A DNA stretch of 64,000 nt from Mesorhizobium sp. B2-1-1 (GTDB lineage Bacteria > Pseudomonadota > Alphaproteobacteria > Rhizobiales > Rhizobiaceae): the NCBI RefSeq assembly GCF_006442975.2, contig NZ_CP083955.1, positions 248,001-312,000 on the forward strand, read 5' to 3'. A model generated the notes under the pieces. That model did no database searches. It saw only the letters and a list, made by a program, of their open reading frames with translations, and was not told where the DNA came from. Position 1 is the stretch's first letter, and each line of letters starts with the position of its first letter. This document shows, piece by piece, positions 8,403 to 15,718 of this stretch. Position numbers and translations under genes: made by a program.

Positions 8403-9281
8403 CTACCTCGCCCCGGGAGTTTCGATCGCCCGCCAGTGGTCGAGATTGACTGCCTGATCCAGGATCCCGCGCACGGCCACGCCGTTGGCGAGCGGCTGCA
8501 GTGTTTCCGTCCCCTCGGCATGGCGCCGCAGCGCGGAGACTGCCTGCTGCATGACCGCGACCACGCGAAAGATGATGCTTGCCGGAAAGGACACCTGCGT
8601 AAAGCCCATGGCGCCGAGTTCGGCGGGGCTTAGCCAGGGCGTATCGCCGCCCTCGAACATGGCAGCCGACAGATAGGCGCCCTTGAAGGCGGCACCAACC
8701 TTCCGGTAATCCGCTTCGGTGCGGAGCCCCGCGATGAAGATGCCGTCAGCTCCCACGGAAAGAAAGCGTTCCGCCCTGTGCATAGCCGCGTCGAGGCCGA
8801 GCGGGCCATAGGCGTCCGTGCGGCCAATGATAAAAGTCTCGGGATACCTCCGTGCACCGAGGGCGGTACGAAGCTTCGCCTCGATCACCGCTTCCTCGAC
8901 CACCGCGGCCGCCTTGTCGGCACGCTGCTGCTTATGGTCACGACTCTGGTCTTCCAGGAGAAGTCCGCGAACGCCGATCGCTTCATAAGCGGCGATCGTA
9001 CGCGCCACGCTCTTCACGTCGCCATAACCGTCATCGGCGTCGGCAAAGAAGGGCAGCGATGATGCAGCCGCGATATCGCGAATGCCCTCGACCATGTCGG
9101 TCAGCCCGATCAGTCCAATGTCGGGATAGGCATGGCGGGCGGCGAGCAACGCCGATCCGCCTATGGCGAAGGCCTTGAAGCCGGCCTGTTCGATCAGCCT
9201 GGCGGAGAGCGCGTCATGTGCTAGCGGCGTAACGAGCGGCGTCTCCTGTGCCAGCGCCTCACGGATGGTCGTACGCGTCAT
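8403..9281 (-). CDS. Isocitrate lyase/PEP mutase family enzyme
   Basis: The 292-residue TIM-barrel protein has the N-terminal LAHDALSARLIEQAGFKA region. It also has the magnesium-binding DADDGYGD motif (about residues 81-88) and LLEDQ of the ICL/PEPM superfamily. Members cleave or rearrange C-C or C-P bonds (methylisocitrate or dimethylmalate lyase, PEP mutase). The active-site loop after EDQ reads SRDHKQQRADKAA and lacks the KxCGH catalytic cysteine of true lyases, so the reaction is uncertain. The start at 9281 overlaps the LeuD-like stop by ATGA; an ATG at 9290 is possible. It probably acts after the LeuCD-like hydratase. Confidence 0.85.
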   Translation of the reverse strand: MTRTTIREALAQETPLVTPLAHDALSARLIEQAGFKAFAIGGSALLAARHAYPDIGLIGLTDMVEGIRDIAAASSLPFFADADDGYGDVKSVARTIAAYEAIGVRGLLLEDQSRDHKQQRADKAAAVVEEAVIEAKLRTALGARRYPETFIIGRTDAYGPLGLDAAMHRAERFLSVGADGIFIAGLRTEADYRKVGAAFKGAYLSAAMFEGGDTPWLSPAELGAMGFTQVSFPASIIFRVVAVMQQAVSALRRHAEGTETLQPLANGVAVRGILDQAVNLDHWRAIETPGAR

Positions 9282-9916
9282 GTGTTCCATTCCCCTTCCA
9301 CGGGCCGGTAGATCCAGCCGCGACCTGTCTTGCCGGCGGCATAATAAGCCTCGATCTCGGCGGCGTGGCGAAGCGTCGTGTCGATTTCATCGTCGCCACG
9401 CACCAACGCCTCAGCGCGCATCGCCGGCACCCGGAAAGCGTAGATGTGCCCGTCCGGCGCAGCGATCTCCGACATCGTCAGATCGACCGTGAACACTGGG
9501 TTGCTGGGACGGCTCTCGACCGTTGCGGCCAGCGCGGCGAATGTCTCTGCGTCGATCAAGCCGGCAAGCAGGCCATTGCGAAAACTGTTCTCGTAGAAGA
9601 TGTCGGCGAAGCTCGGCGCCAGCACGCAACGGATGCCGAACTGCTGCAATGCCCAGACGGCCGCCTCGCGTGAGCTTCCACAGCCGAAGTTCTCGTCCGC
9701 CAGGAGAATGCTTGCAGCGCGGAACGGCGGCCGGTTGAGCACGAAATCCGGCCGTTCGCGGCCGGCCTCATCATAGCGATGGCCGCCGAAGAGGCCTTTG
9801 CCGAGGTCGGCCATCGCGGACCGCAGATAGGCCGACGGGATAATCGCGTCCGTGTTGACGTTGCTCAGCGGCATCACTGCCACCACGCCATTGACACTGG
9901 CGAAGGGCTCTCTCAT
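9278..9916 (-). CDS. LeuD-like hydratase small subunit (aconitase superfamily)
   Basis: The 212-residue swivelling-domain protein resembles 3-isopropylmalate dehydratase small subunit. It has NFGCGSSREAAVWALQQFGI and APSFADIFYENSFRNGLL; in LeuD the first motif usually reads SREHAPWAL, so the conserved His is Ala here. It pairs with the LeuC-like subunit upstream (four-base overlap). Because the operon has a PEP-mutase-family enzyme and a transporter rather than leuA/leuB, I infer a catabolic role on a citraconate- or dimethylmaleate-like compound rather than leucine synthesis. Confidence 0.85.
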   Translation of the reverse strand: MREPFASVNGVVAVMPLSNVNTDAIIPSAYLRSAMADLGKGLFGGHRYDEAGRERPDFVLNRPPFRAASILLADENFGCGSSREAAVWALQQFGIRCVLAPSFADIFYENSFRNGLLAGLIDAETFAALAATVESRPSNPVFTVDLTMSEIAAPDGHIYAFRVPAMRAEALVRGDDEIDTTLRHAAEIEAYYAAGKTGRGWIYRPVEGEWNT

Positions 9917-11400
9917 GCATTCCCCTTACGGACATCGGTGATGTGACCAGCGAGCGCCGCAGCGGCGACCATGGCGGGGCTCGCAAGATGGGTGCGACTG
10001 CGCGGCCCCTGCCGGTTCTCGAAATTGCGGTTACTGGTCGCCATGCAGCGCAGGCCCGGACCGACCACATCCTCATTAATGCTTACGCACATGGAACAAC
10101 CCGCATCGCGCCACTCGAAGCCCGCTTCACGGAAGATGTGGTGCAGGCCCTTGTCTTCGGCTGCGCGTTTCACCGACATGGAGCCCGGCACGACGAGCGC
10201 GCGAACATTCGGAGCGACTTTCCGCCCGCGCACGACGGCCGCCGCCGCTTCGAGATCCGCAAGACGTGAGTTCGTGCAGGAGCCTATGAAGGCGATGTCG
10301 ATCGGGATACCCTCGAGTGAACTGCCAGGCTCGATCCCCATGTAGCGAATTGCGGCAGCAGCGAGTTCGCGGCGCTTCACATCGGCAAAGGAGGCGGGGT
10401 AGGGGACATGCCCGTCGATGCCCGTGACGTCTTGCGGCGTCGTTCCCCAGGTAACCTGTGGAACGATCTTGTCGCAATCGATGGTGACGTCGCGATCGAA
10501 GACGGCGTCCGCCTCTGTCCGCAGCGTTCGCCAATAGGCCAGCGCGAGCTCGAAATCCGCCTCGGCGGGTGCGAATTCGCGGCCACGGACATAGTCGAAG
10601 GTCGTTTCGTCAGGGGCTATGAGGCCGAGGCGCGCACCGAACTCGATCGACATGTTGCAGAGTGTCAGCCGCGACTCTGCGGAGAGCGCCCGCACCGCCG
10701 GCCCCGCGTATTCGACCGCCGCCCCGCGACCTGCGGCGATGCCGTATTCGCCGATGGTGCGCAGGATCATGTCCTTGGCGGTTACGCCCGGCCCGAGCGT
10801 ACCCTCGTAGGAGACACGCATGGTCTCCGGCCGCGCGAGCGCAAGCGTCTGCGTCGCGAGCACATGCTCGACCTCGCTGGTGCCGACACCGATGCCAAGC
10901 GCGCCGATCCCTCCGACGGTGGAGGTGTGGCTGTCGCCGCAGGCCAGCACGCTGCCCGGCAGTGCAACTCCCAGTTCCGGCGCAATCACGTGCACGATGC
11001 CTTGGCGCGGATCGCCGACGCCGAAGTGGCGGATGTGGTGCCGATACGCATTCGTCCGCATCAGGGAAAGGAGCTCGCGGCCTTCCGGATTGGTGTTCTC
11101 GGTACGACCCGGCGCCGTGGAGATGATGTGGTCCTGGGTTGCAAGGGTAAGCTCCGGATGACGCACTTGCCGTCCGGTTTTTTCCAAACCCGCGAAAGCG
11201 GCGGCGCACGTCGTCTCCTGCAGCACGTGCCGGTCGACGAAGATGAGGTCGCGCCCGTCATCCAACTGCCGAACGAGATGGGCGGTCCAGATCTTCTCGA
11301 AGACGGTCTTCGGCCCAGTGGAGGAGGCCGAAGCTCGCGCCGAAGACGTTGCAACGGCTGCTAAGCCATCTGCTTGCGTCGGCGGCGCGTGAACTGGCAT
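9913..11400 (-). CDS. LeuC-like hydratase large subunit (4Fe-4S aconitase superfamily)
   Basis: The 495-residue subunit carries the iron-sulfur ligands of the aconitase family: SCTNSR (Cys about 375) and GCSMC (Cys about 435 and 438). It also has LACGDSHTSTVGGIGALGIG. It has an extra Ala/Ser-rich N-terminus of about 25 residues. The start at 11400 has GGGAGGAAAAGTC before the ATG. It heads the operon, divergent from the LysR gene at 11571, which probably regulates it. Relatives include 3-isopropylmalate, citraconate and (R)-2,3-dimethylmalate hydro-lyases; the substrate here is open. Confidence 0.88.
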   Translation of the reverse strand: MPVHAPPTQADGLAAVATSSARASASSTGPKTVFEKIWTAHLVRQLDDGRDLIFVDRHVLQETTCAAAFAGLEKTGRQVRHPELTLATQDHIISTAPGRTENTNPEGRELLSLMRTNAYRHHIRHFGVGDPRQGIVHVIAPELGVALPGSVLACGDSHTSTVGGIGALGIGVGTSEVEHVLATQTLALARPETMRVSYEGTLGPGVTAKDMILRTIGEYGIAAGRGAAVEYAGPAVRALSAESRLTLCNMSIEFGARLGLIAPDETTFDYVRGREFAPAEADFELALAYWRTLRTEADAVFDRDVTIDCDKIVPQVTWGTTPQDVTGIDGHVPYPASFADVKRRELAAAAIRYMGIEPGSSLEGIPIDIAFIGSCTNSRLADLEAAAAVVRGRKVAPNVRALVVPGSMSVKRAAEDKGLHHIFREAGFEWRDAGCSMCVSINEDVVGPGLRCMATSNRNFENRQGPRSRTHLASPAMVAAAALAGHITDVRKGNA

Positions 11401-11570
11401 GACTTTTCCTCCCACATGAGTCGTGAAACCCGCGACTTCTGGCTTTTGGCTCCGCCCGGTGTTCGCGCAATAATGCGTCCGTTAGAGTAGATTTCTGCTG
11501 ACGGTAACCTCCTCCGGCCCTAGGGTACACCCACAATTTACTCTTTTGCCATCAGGAAAAGGCATAGCAC

Positions 11571-12485
11571 ATGTCGCGCCGACTTCCTCCCTTGAATGCC
11601 TTGCGCGCCTTTGAGGCGACGGCGCGCAACGGCAGCCTGACACGCGCCGCCCAGGAACTCTCAGTGACCCAGGGTGCGGTCAGCCGCCATCTGCACCAGC
11701 TTGAGAACTGGCTCGGCACAACCTTGTGCCTACGGCTCAGGCGCGGAGTAGAGACGACGTCCGAGGGGGCGGCTCTGGCTGCTGTGCTGCGCGTCGCCTT
11801 CGACCAGATCGAGGCGCAGACGCGGCGCATTCAGGAAAAACCGGAAGGCAACAGATTGCGCATCAAGCTGCCCCCGACCTTCGCCATCCGCTGGTTCGTG
11901 CCGCGGCTCGCCCGTTTTCACGCACTCAATCGGGATGTGGACGTGCAGATCACTACTTCGCACCAGCAGGTCGATTTCGATCGCGAGGAGATAGACGTCT
12001 GCATCCATTCCGGCTCGGAGCCTCCACCGGGCCTCTATTGCAGGCGATTGTTCGGGGAGATCGTGCTGCCGGTCTGCAGCCCTGGCCTGATTGGCAGCTC
12101 ATCGCCTCTCGTCGAGCCGAAGGATCTGGTCCGTTACGTCCTGCTCTGTTCGATGCACAGACCGGATGACTGGCCTGCCTGGCTTCATGCCGCTGGCGTG
12201 ACGACGGTCGACGGCAATAGCGGCCTCAAATTCGAGAATTCGGCGCTCGCCTACCAGGCGGCTACCGATGAACTCGGCATCGTGATGGCGCAGCGCGCCT
12301 TCGTCGAGGACGATCTGCGCACGGGACGCCTGATCGCACCCTTCGGTTTGAGAGTGCCGACGCAGGGCGCTTACTATCTGGTGTATCCGCGCGCGACGCG
12401 GCGGACGCTCCTGATCCGCACTTTCGAAAACTGGATTGTGCAGCAGGCGACCGAGTTGGAAGAGGCCGCCGATGGAGCTCGTTGA
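11571..12485 (+). CDS. LysR-family regulator, GcvA-like
   Basis: The 304-residue protein has an N-terminal winged helix (LNALRAFEATARNGSLTRAA, LSVTQGAVSRHLHQLENWLG). A GcvA-type effector domain follows, with LPPTFAIRWFVPRLARFHAL. It is transcribed away from the LeuC-led operon across a 170-bp gap, the usual layout for LysR control of a catabolic operon with the pathway substrate or an intermediate as inducer. Downstream of it lies decayed transposon sequence. Confidence 0.88.
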   Translation: MSRRLPPLNALRAFEATARNGSLTRAAQELSVTQGAVSRHLHQLENWLGTTLCLRLRRGVETTSEGAALAAVLRVAFDQIEAQTRRIQEKPEGNRLRIKLPPTFAIRWFVPRLARFHALNRDVDVQITTSHQQVDFDREEIDVCIHSGSEPPPGLYCRRLFGEIVLPVCSPGLIGSSSPLVEPKDLVRYVLLCSMHRPDDWPAWLHAAGVTTVDGNSGLKFENSALAYQAATDELGIVMAQRAFVEDDLRTGRLIAPFGLRVPTQGAYYLVYPRATRRTLLIRTFENWIVQQATELEEAADGAR

Positions 12486-12589
12486 AGTCGGTGACTTGCT
12501 TGAGGTTGGGTGGCGCCGGTCGCAGGGGTTTTGAAATGTGTGGCGCGACCCGATCAATCGCACCGTTTGCCCGTGGCTGTCGGTCCCGG

Positions 12590-12830
12590 ATTTGTGCTGG
12601 CTCGAACATTTCCAAAGCCGCTCGCGTAGCCGACCGGACTTGCATCTATTTGCCGGCAACATAGTCGAGCATCGCTTTCGGTGGAACCTCATTAGGGGCC
12701 AGTGGCCGGCCGGGGTAGCGCATTAGGCAAAGTTGGATGGCAAAGCCGAGTTGATTGGGTTCACGGCGCCGTAGCTGGTTTTCCAGCAAATCGGCCGGGC
12801 GAAAGAGAATAGTGGCGGATCATGCCAGCC
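12590..12830 (-). pseudogene. Tn3-family transposase, N-terminal fragment
   Basis: On the minus strand the frames give IRHYSLSP, then after a frameshift LENQLRRREPNQLGFAIQLC followed by LMRYPGRPLAPNEVPPKAML and a stop after DYVAGK. This matches the N-terminal DUF4158 region of Tn3-type TnpA proteins (arrangement HYTLSP...NRLGFAVQLC...LRYPGR). Only about 80 residues remain. The boundaries are approximate. Confidence 0.6.
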
Positions 12831-13006
12831 GTCGCGACTCGCTGATCGGGCGCATGAATCTGGGCCAGAAGCTCACCGACGATGCTGTGACGATGTTCAT
12901 CAAACTGATGAGTCGGCTGTTCTCGCAAGCTAATAACCGCAAGAAGCAGCGGCACGTTGGCGGATGGCCTCATGCCTGCTGCAATCGATGCACGCACCCC
13001 ATGTAG
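12800..13006 (+). pseudogene. Possible second Tn3-type transposase fragment, opposite strand
   Basis: The + frame reads RRDSLIGRMNLGQKLTDDAV then TMFIKLMSRLFSQANNRKKQ. This resembles the helical middle part of Tn3-type TnpA proteins but is too short to be certain. It abuts the minus-strand TnpA fragment head to head, so an inversion or two separate insertions would be needed. It could also be an unrelated helical relic. Confidence 0.35.
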
Positions 13007-13009
13007 TCG

Positions 13010-13300
13010 TCAGCCGAGGTGAACTGCCAGTCTATTTTCCGGCTCTTCCGGTCGCCGACGCCGATAGGCTGTGATCTCTATCTCGACTTTCAGTTCGGGC
13101 TTTCCCAAAGGCATACACAGTGTCGTGTTTGCTGGATGGATACCGCGGAACTTTTCGGCCACAAGCCGGTTGACGATCTCCTTGTCCTGACGATCGGGCA
13201 CAAAGACGTGTACGACGACGACATCCTTCGGAGAGGTCCCGACCGAAGCAAGCGCGCCTTCTATATTGAAGAACGCATGCTCGGCACTTCACTCTTGGGC
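13010..13300 (-). pseudogene. RidA/YjgF-family protein, N-terminally truncated
   Basis: One minus-strand frame reads EHAFFNIEGALASVGTSPKD, then VVVVHVFVPDRQDKEIVNRL, and near the end LGKPELKVEIEITAYRRR. This is the C-terminal two thirds of a RidA-type enamine/imine deaminase. The frame is closed by a TGA just upstream of EHAFF and no start is present, so the gene has lost its 5' part. Confidence 0.65.
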
Positions 13301-13414
13301 CGTTGCGGGGTTCCCCATCGGCCGAGACGTGGGGCTCGGCCGCAGGAGACGGCATTCCCCTTGCGCATCCGCCGAGGTTTGATCTGCGTCGGGTCGAAAA
13401 CCGCTTTGCGCGAA

Positions 13415-13765
13415 CTATGCGCGGAGTATCTTGTCCATCACTTTGCCCTTGGCGAGCTCATCGACCATTTTGTCTAAATATCGGATCTCCCGCATTGTGG
13501 GTTCTTCGATAGTTTCGATCCGGACTCCGCAAACGACGCCGGTTATCATGGACCTCGATGGATTCATTTTGGGCGCTTGTGCGAAGAAGTCCTCATAGGT
13601 CGTCTTTTTCTCAATTTGGCCATTGAGCGCTTTTTGCGAGTAACCTGTCAGCCAACGAATTACCTCGTCGACGTCAGCCTTTGTGCGGCCGTTCTTCTCC
13701 GCCTTGGCGACGAGAAGGGGATACACCTTGGCGAAGCTCATCGAATAGATGCGGTGTTTCGTCAT
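13415..13765 (-). CDS. DUF2200 family protein
   Basis: The 116-residue product begins [20 protein letters not shown] and contains [13 protein letters not shown] and [20 protein letters not shown]. These are hallmarks of the DUF2200 family, small soluble proteins of unknown function common in proteobacteria. The length matches the family. It stands alone among broken genes (RidA and hydrolase relics), so its intact frame suggests it is still under selection. Confidence 0.85.
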   Translation of the reverse strand: MTKHRIYSMSFAKVYPLLVAKAEKNGRTKADVDEVIRWLTGYSQKALNGQIEKKTTYEDFFAQAPKMNPSRSMITGVVCGVRIETIEEPTMREIRYLDKMVDELAKGKVMDKILRA

Positions 13766-13799
13766 TCATCGCCCTCTTGGTGCCAAGTGGTATTTTAGA

Positions 13800-14243
13800 T
13801 CATCCCGACGAGGCGCAGGAAACGATAAGTTCACGGCGTGTCGTAGCAGCCTGTTCTTCGGGCGCAAGGTGCCCGCAATCCTTAATAGTGGCGCAGCGGA
13901 TGCTGCGAATGCCAACGCTACGAAAAGCCGTCGATATAACGATTGATGTCGCCAGGCTCATCCGCGCCGCGAATGTAAAGCAGCGGTGTTTCGACAAAAT
14001 CTTGAGCTTCTCCCCCCGCCCTGTTCTGGGCAGCTGCGGTGAGAATGCGCGACTACCAATCAAATCCGACGCGAAGGGCATCTGGTCTTGCATAGGCCGC
14101 GCATAAAGCGTGGTCAGGGGCAGGTCCCGCCATCGACGTAGATAAGCCCGACATCGGCTGGAGTGGCACGCGCCGTCAAGTGGAGCGTGGATGAGCTGCT
14201 CGATGCCGACAGCCGACCTCTCGCTTGCGGCCCCTAATTTCAC
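13800..14243 (-). pseudogene. Alpha/beta-hydrolase C-terminal relic
   Basis: One minus frame reads VETPLLYIRGADEPGDINRY then IDGFS followed by a stop. The next frame gives TIKDCGHLAPEEQ, the usual His-loop of epoxide-hydrolase-like alpha/beta hydrolases. Upstream pieces (ARPMQDQMPFASDL) fit the cap domain. Several frameshifts are needed to join them, and the nucleophile elbow is not visible. Limits are approximate. Confidence 0.5.
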
Positions 14244-14449
14244 CTTGACGGAAGAATCGCTCAGTTTTCAGACCCGGACGGAAGTCGCATCATTCTTGCG
14301 GAGCCACCCTCGAGGCTTTTCAAAAGATAACAAGCCCGAAGCGCGCCCTCTCATCAGAACGATAACCATTGCGGTGTTCGGACGTTGTGGCCCACTGGCG
14401 GGAGAGGTGCTCTCATCGGACCGATCGGGCAAAGCGGAGTTGCTCCGGC

Positions 14450-14673
14450 TAGAGGAACTGCCCTATGATCCGGTGCGGGGATGGCCGACGGGAATCGGCG
14501 GCTGGTTTGTCCGGGCCGGCATGAACCGCTGCAATGCCCGGCTGAACAGCTACGCTTTCGATCAATTGCAGTTGGTTCCGGAAGATCGGGTCGTGGAAGT
14601 CGGATTCGGCGGTGGGACGGTACTGCCCCGGCTTCTCCGGGACGCAGTATTCGTCTGCTCCTTGCAGAAATAG
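14450..14673 (+). pseudogene. SAM-dependent methyltransferase, N-terminal fragment
   Basis: The + frame contains WPTGIGGWFVRAGMNRCNAR then VPEDRVVEVGFGGGTVLPRL, the SAM-binding motif I (VEVGFGGG) of a class I methyltransferase. The sequence stops at 14673, just after this motif, so about two thirds of the enzyme is missing. The 3' part overlaps the C-terminal tail of the exported-protein frame on the other strand. Confidence 0.6.
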
Positions 14674-15314
14674 ATGATTGCTCCAAGAATTTGTCCTTCC
14701 GCACCCAAGGCCCATGCCGTCTTGTCATCACCCAACGCGTCCGGGATCGCGCCGTCAGTGGTAACGAGCTTCTCGTTCAGACAGCCAGCATAGGCGTCAT
14801 CGCCCTCGGAAGTGACGCGCGCCAGCTGAGTATTCACCGCGATCGTGGCAGCACCCAGCCTGGCGGCATCGTCCTGGTACTCGGAATGGAAAGCGTCGGT
14901 AGGATGAACGCTCACGTTATCGCGCGCCAGGTCGGGGTATGCCGCCAGCGCGGCCGGATTGCACGTTTCGGAAATCGCCTCAACGATGGACTGTTCGACG
15001 CCGGTTTTTGCGGGGGTGATTGTCGAATAAAGCTTGATTTTGAAGGCATCGTAGACGGGCAGGAAGGCCGGGCCGTGCTTCACAAAGTTCTTCTCGATAC
15101 AGCCGGCCAGCTTTCCGTTCTGGAGCCGCGCGCTGCGCAAAACCTCTGTAGAGAATGCGATCTGAAGATCGGTATCCTGCCTGCGGTAGTTGACAAAGAA
15201 GTCGTAGAGGGATGTCGCCCGTGCCGGCGCAAGCGACATGCCAACCGACAGCATGGCAACTATCAGTCGCGCGGCCAATGTACCAGAAGAACAAGGTGGT
15301 GCTACTGCTGGCAC
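14562..15314 (-). CDS. Exported protein of unknown function with altered C-terminus
   Basis: The 250-residue frame has a hydrophobic N-terminus (LIVAMLSVGMSLAPARA), so it is probably exported. The mature part (SLYDFFVNYRRQDTDLQIAF through LGAIIYFCKEQ) has four cysteines. The last 30 residues are low-complexity and run antisense to a methyltransferase relic, so the natural C-terminus was probably replaced at a recombination junction. It overlaps the preceding frame (15302-15718) by 13 bases. I do not recognise the family. Confidence 0.55.
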   Translation of the reverse strand: MPAVAPPCSSGTLAARLIVAMLSVGMSLAPARATSLYDFFVNYRRQDTDLQIAFSTEVLRSARLQNGKLAGCIEKNFVKHGPAFLPVYDAFKIKLYSTITPAKTGVEQSIVEAISETCNPAALAAYPDLARDNVSVHPTDAFHSEYQDDAARLGAATIAVNTQLARVTSEGDDAYAGCLNEKLVTTDGAIPDALGDDKTAWALGAEGQILGAIIYFCKEQTNTASRRSRGSTVPPPNPTSTTRSSGTNCN

Positions 15315-15718
15315 TTTCTTAGATCCTCACTGACGCTCGGCAGAAGGTTGACCACGGTCGAGTAGTTCCGGCGCGGATCGGACTTCAGGTAAGCGCCTTC
15401 AACCGCAGTCAACCGCTGTTCAAGAATAGGACCTGCGCAAGCACAATAAGGCGCCGTCTCGGGTTGGTTTGCAGGTAGGGCCTTCGTACACATCTCGGCT
15501 ACGCCCAGTTTATCATTTGGAATTCCGCTTGTCGGGTCTGCGAGGAATTCCTCGGCATTTGCAAAAAAGGTTTGCATGTCGGGGTCTTTACAGGAAATGT
15601 CGGTGACGAGTTGTCCATCGGCCTCGGCGCGATCCTGAGCGGCCGCGTCTCGGACCATGTCGTTCATGAACTGCCCGGGGTTATTGAGGGCTTTTCCAAG
15701 CCACTGCCCCTCCTGCAA
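15302..15718 (-). CDS. Hypothetical protein, possibly the 3' part of the upstream exported protein
   Basis: The 138-residue frame (KALNNPGQFMNDMVRDAAAQ and so on) has no signal peptide. It has four cysteines, including YCACAG and a terminal RKCQQ. It overlaps the 819-residue frame by 38 bases. Reading back beyond its ATG gives REFLLQEGQW, which would join smoothly after PINQAC of the upstream frame if one base of the CCCGGG at 15727-15732 were removed. It may therefore be the C-terminus of that protein split by a frameshift. Confidence 0.5.
   Translation of the reverse strand: MQEGQWLGKALNNPGQFMNDMVRDAAAQDRAEADGQLVTDISCKDPDMQTFFANAEEFLADPTSGIPNDKLGVAEMCTKALPANQPETAPYCACAGPILEQRLTAVEGAYLKSDPRRNYSTVVNLLPSVSEDLRKCQQ

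Noticed and set aside
12099..12692. 197-codon minus-strand frame across the LysR 3' end
   Set aside because: Antisense to a well-supported LysR gene and without motifs.
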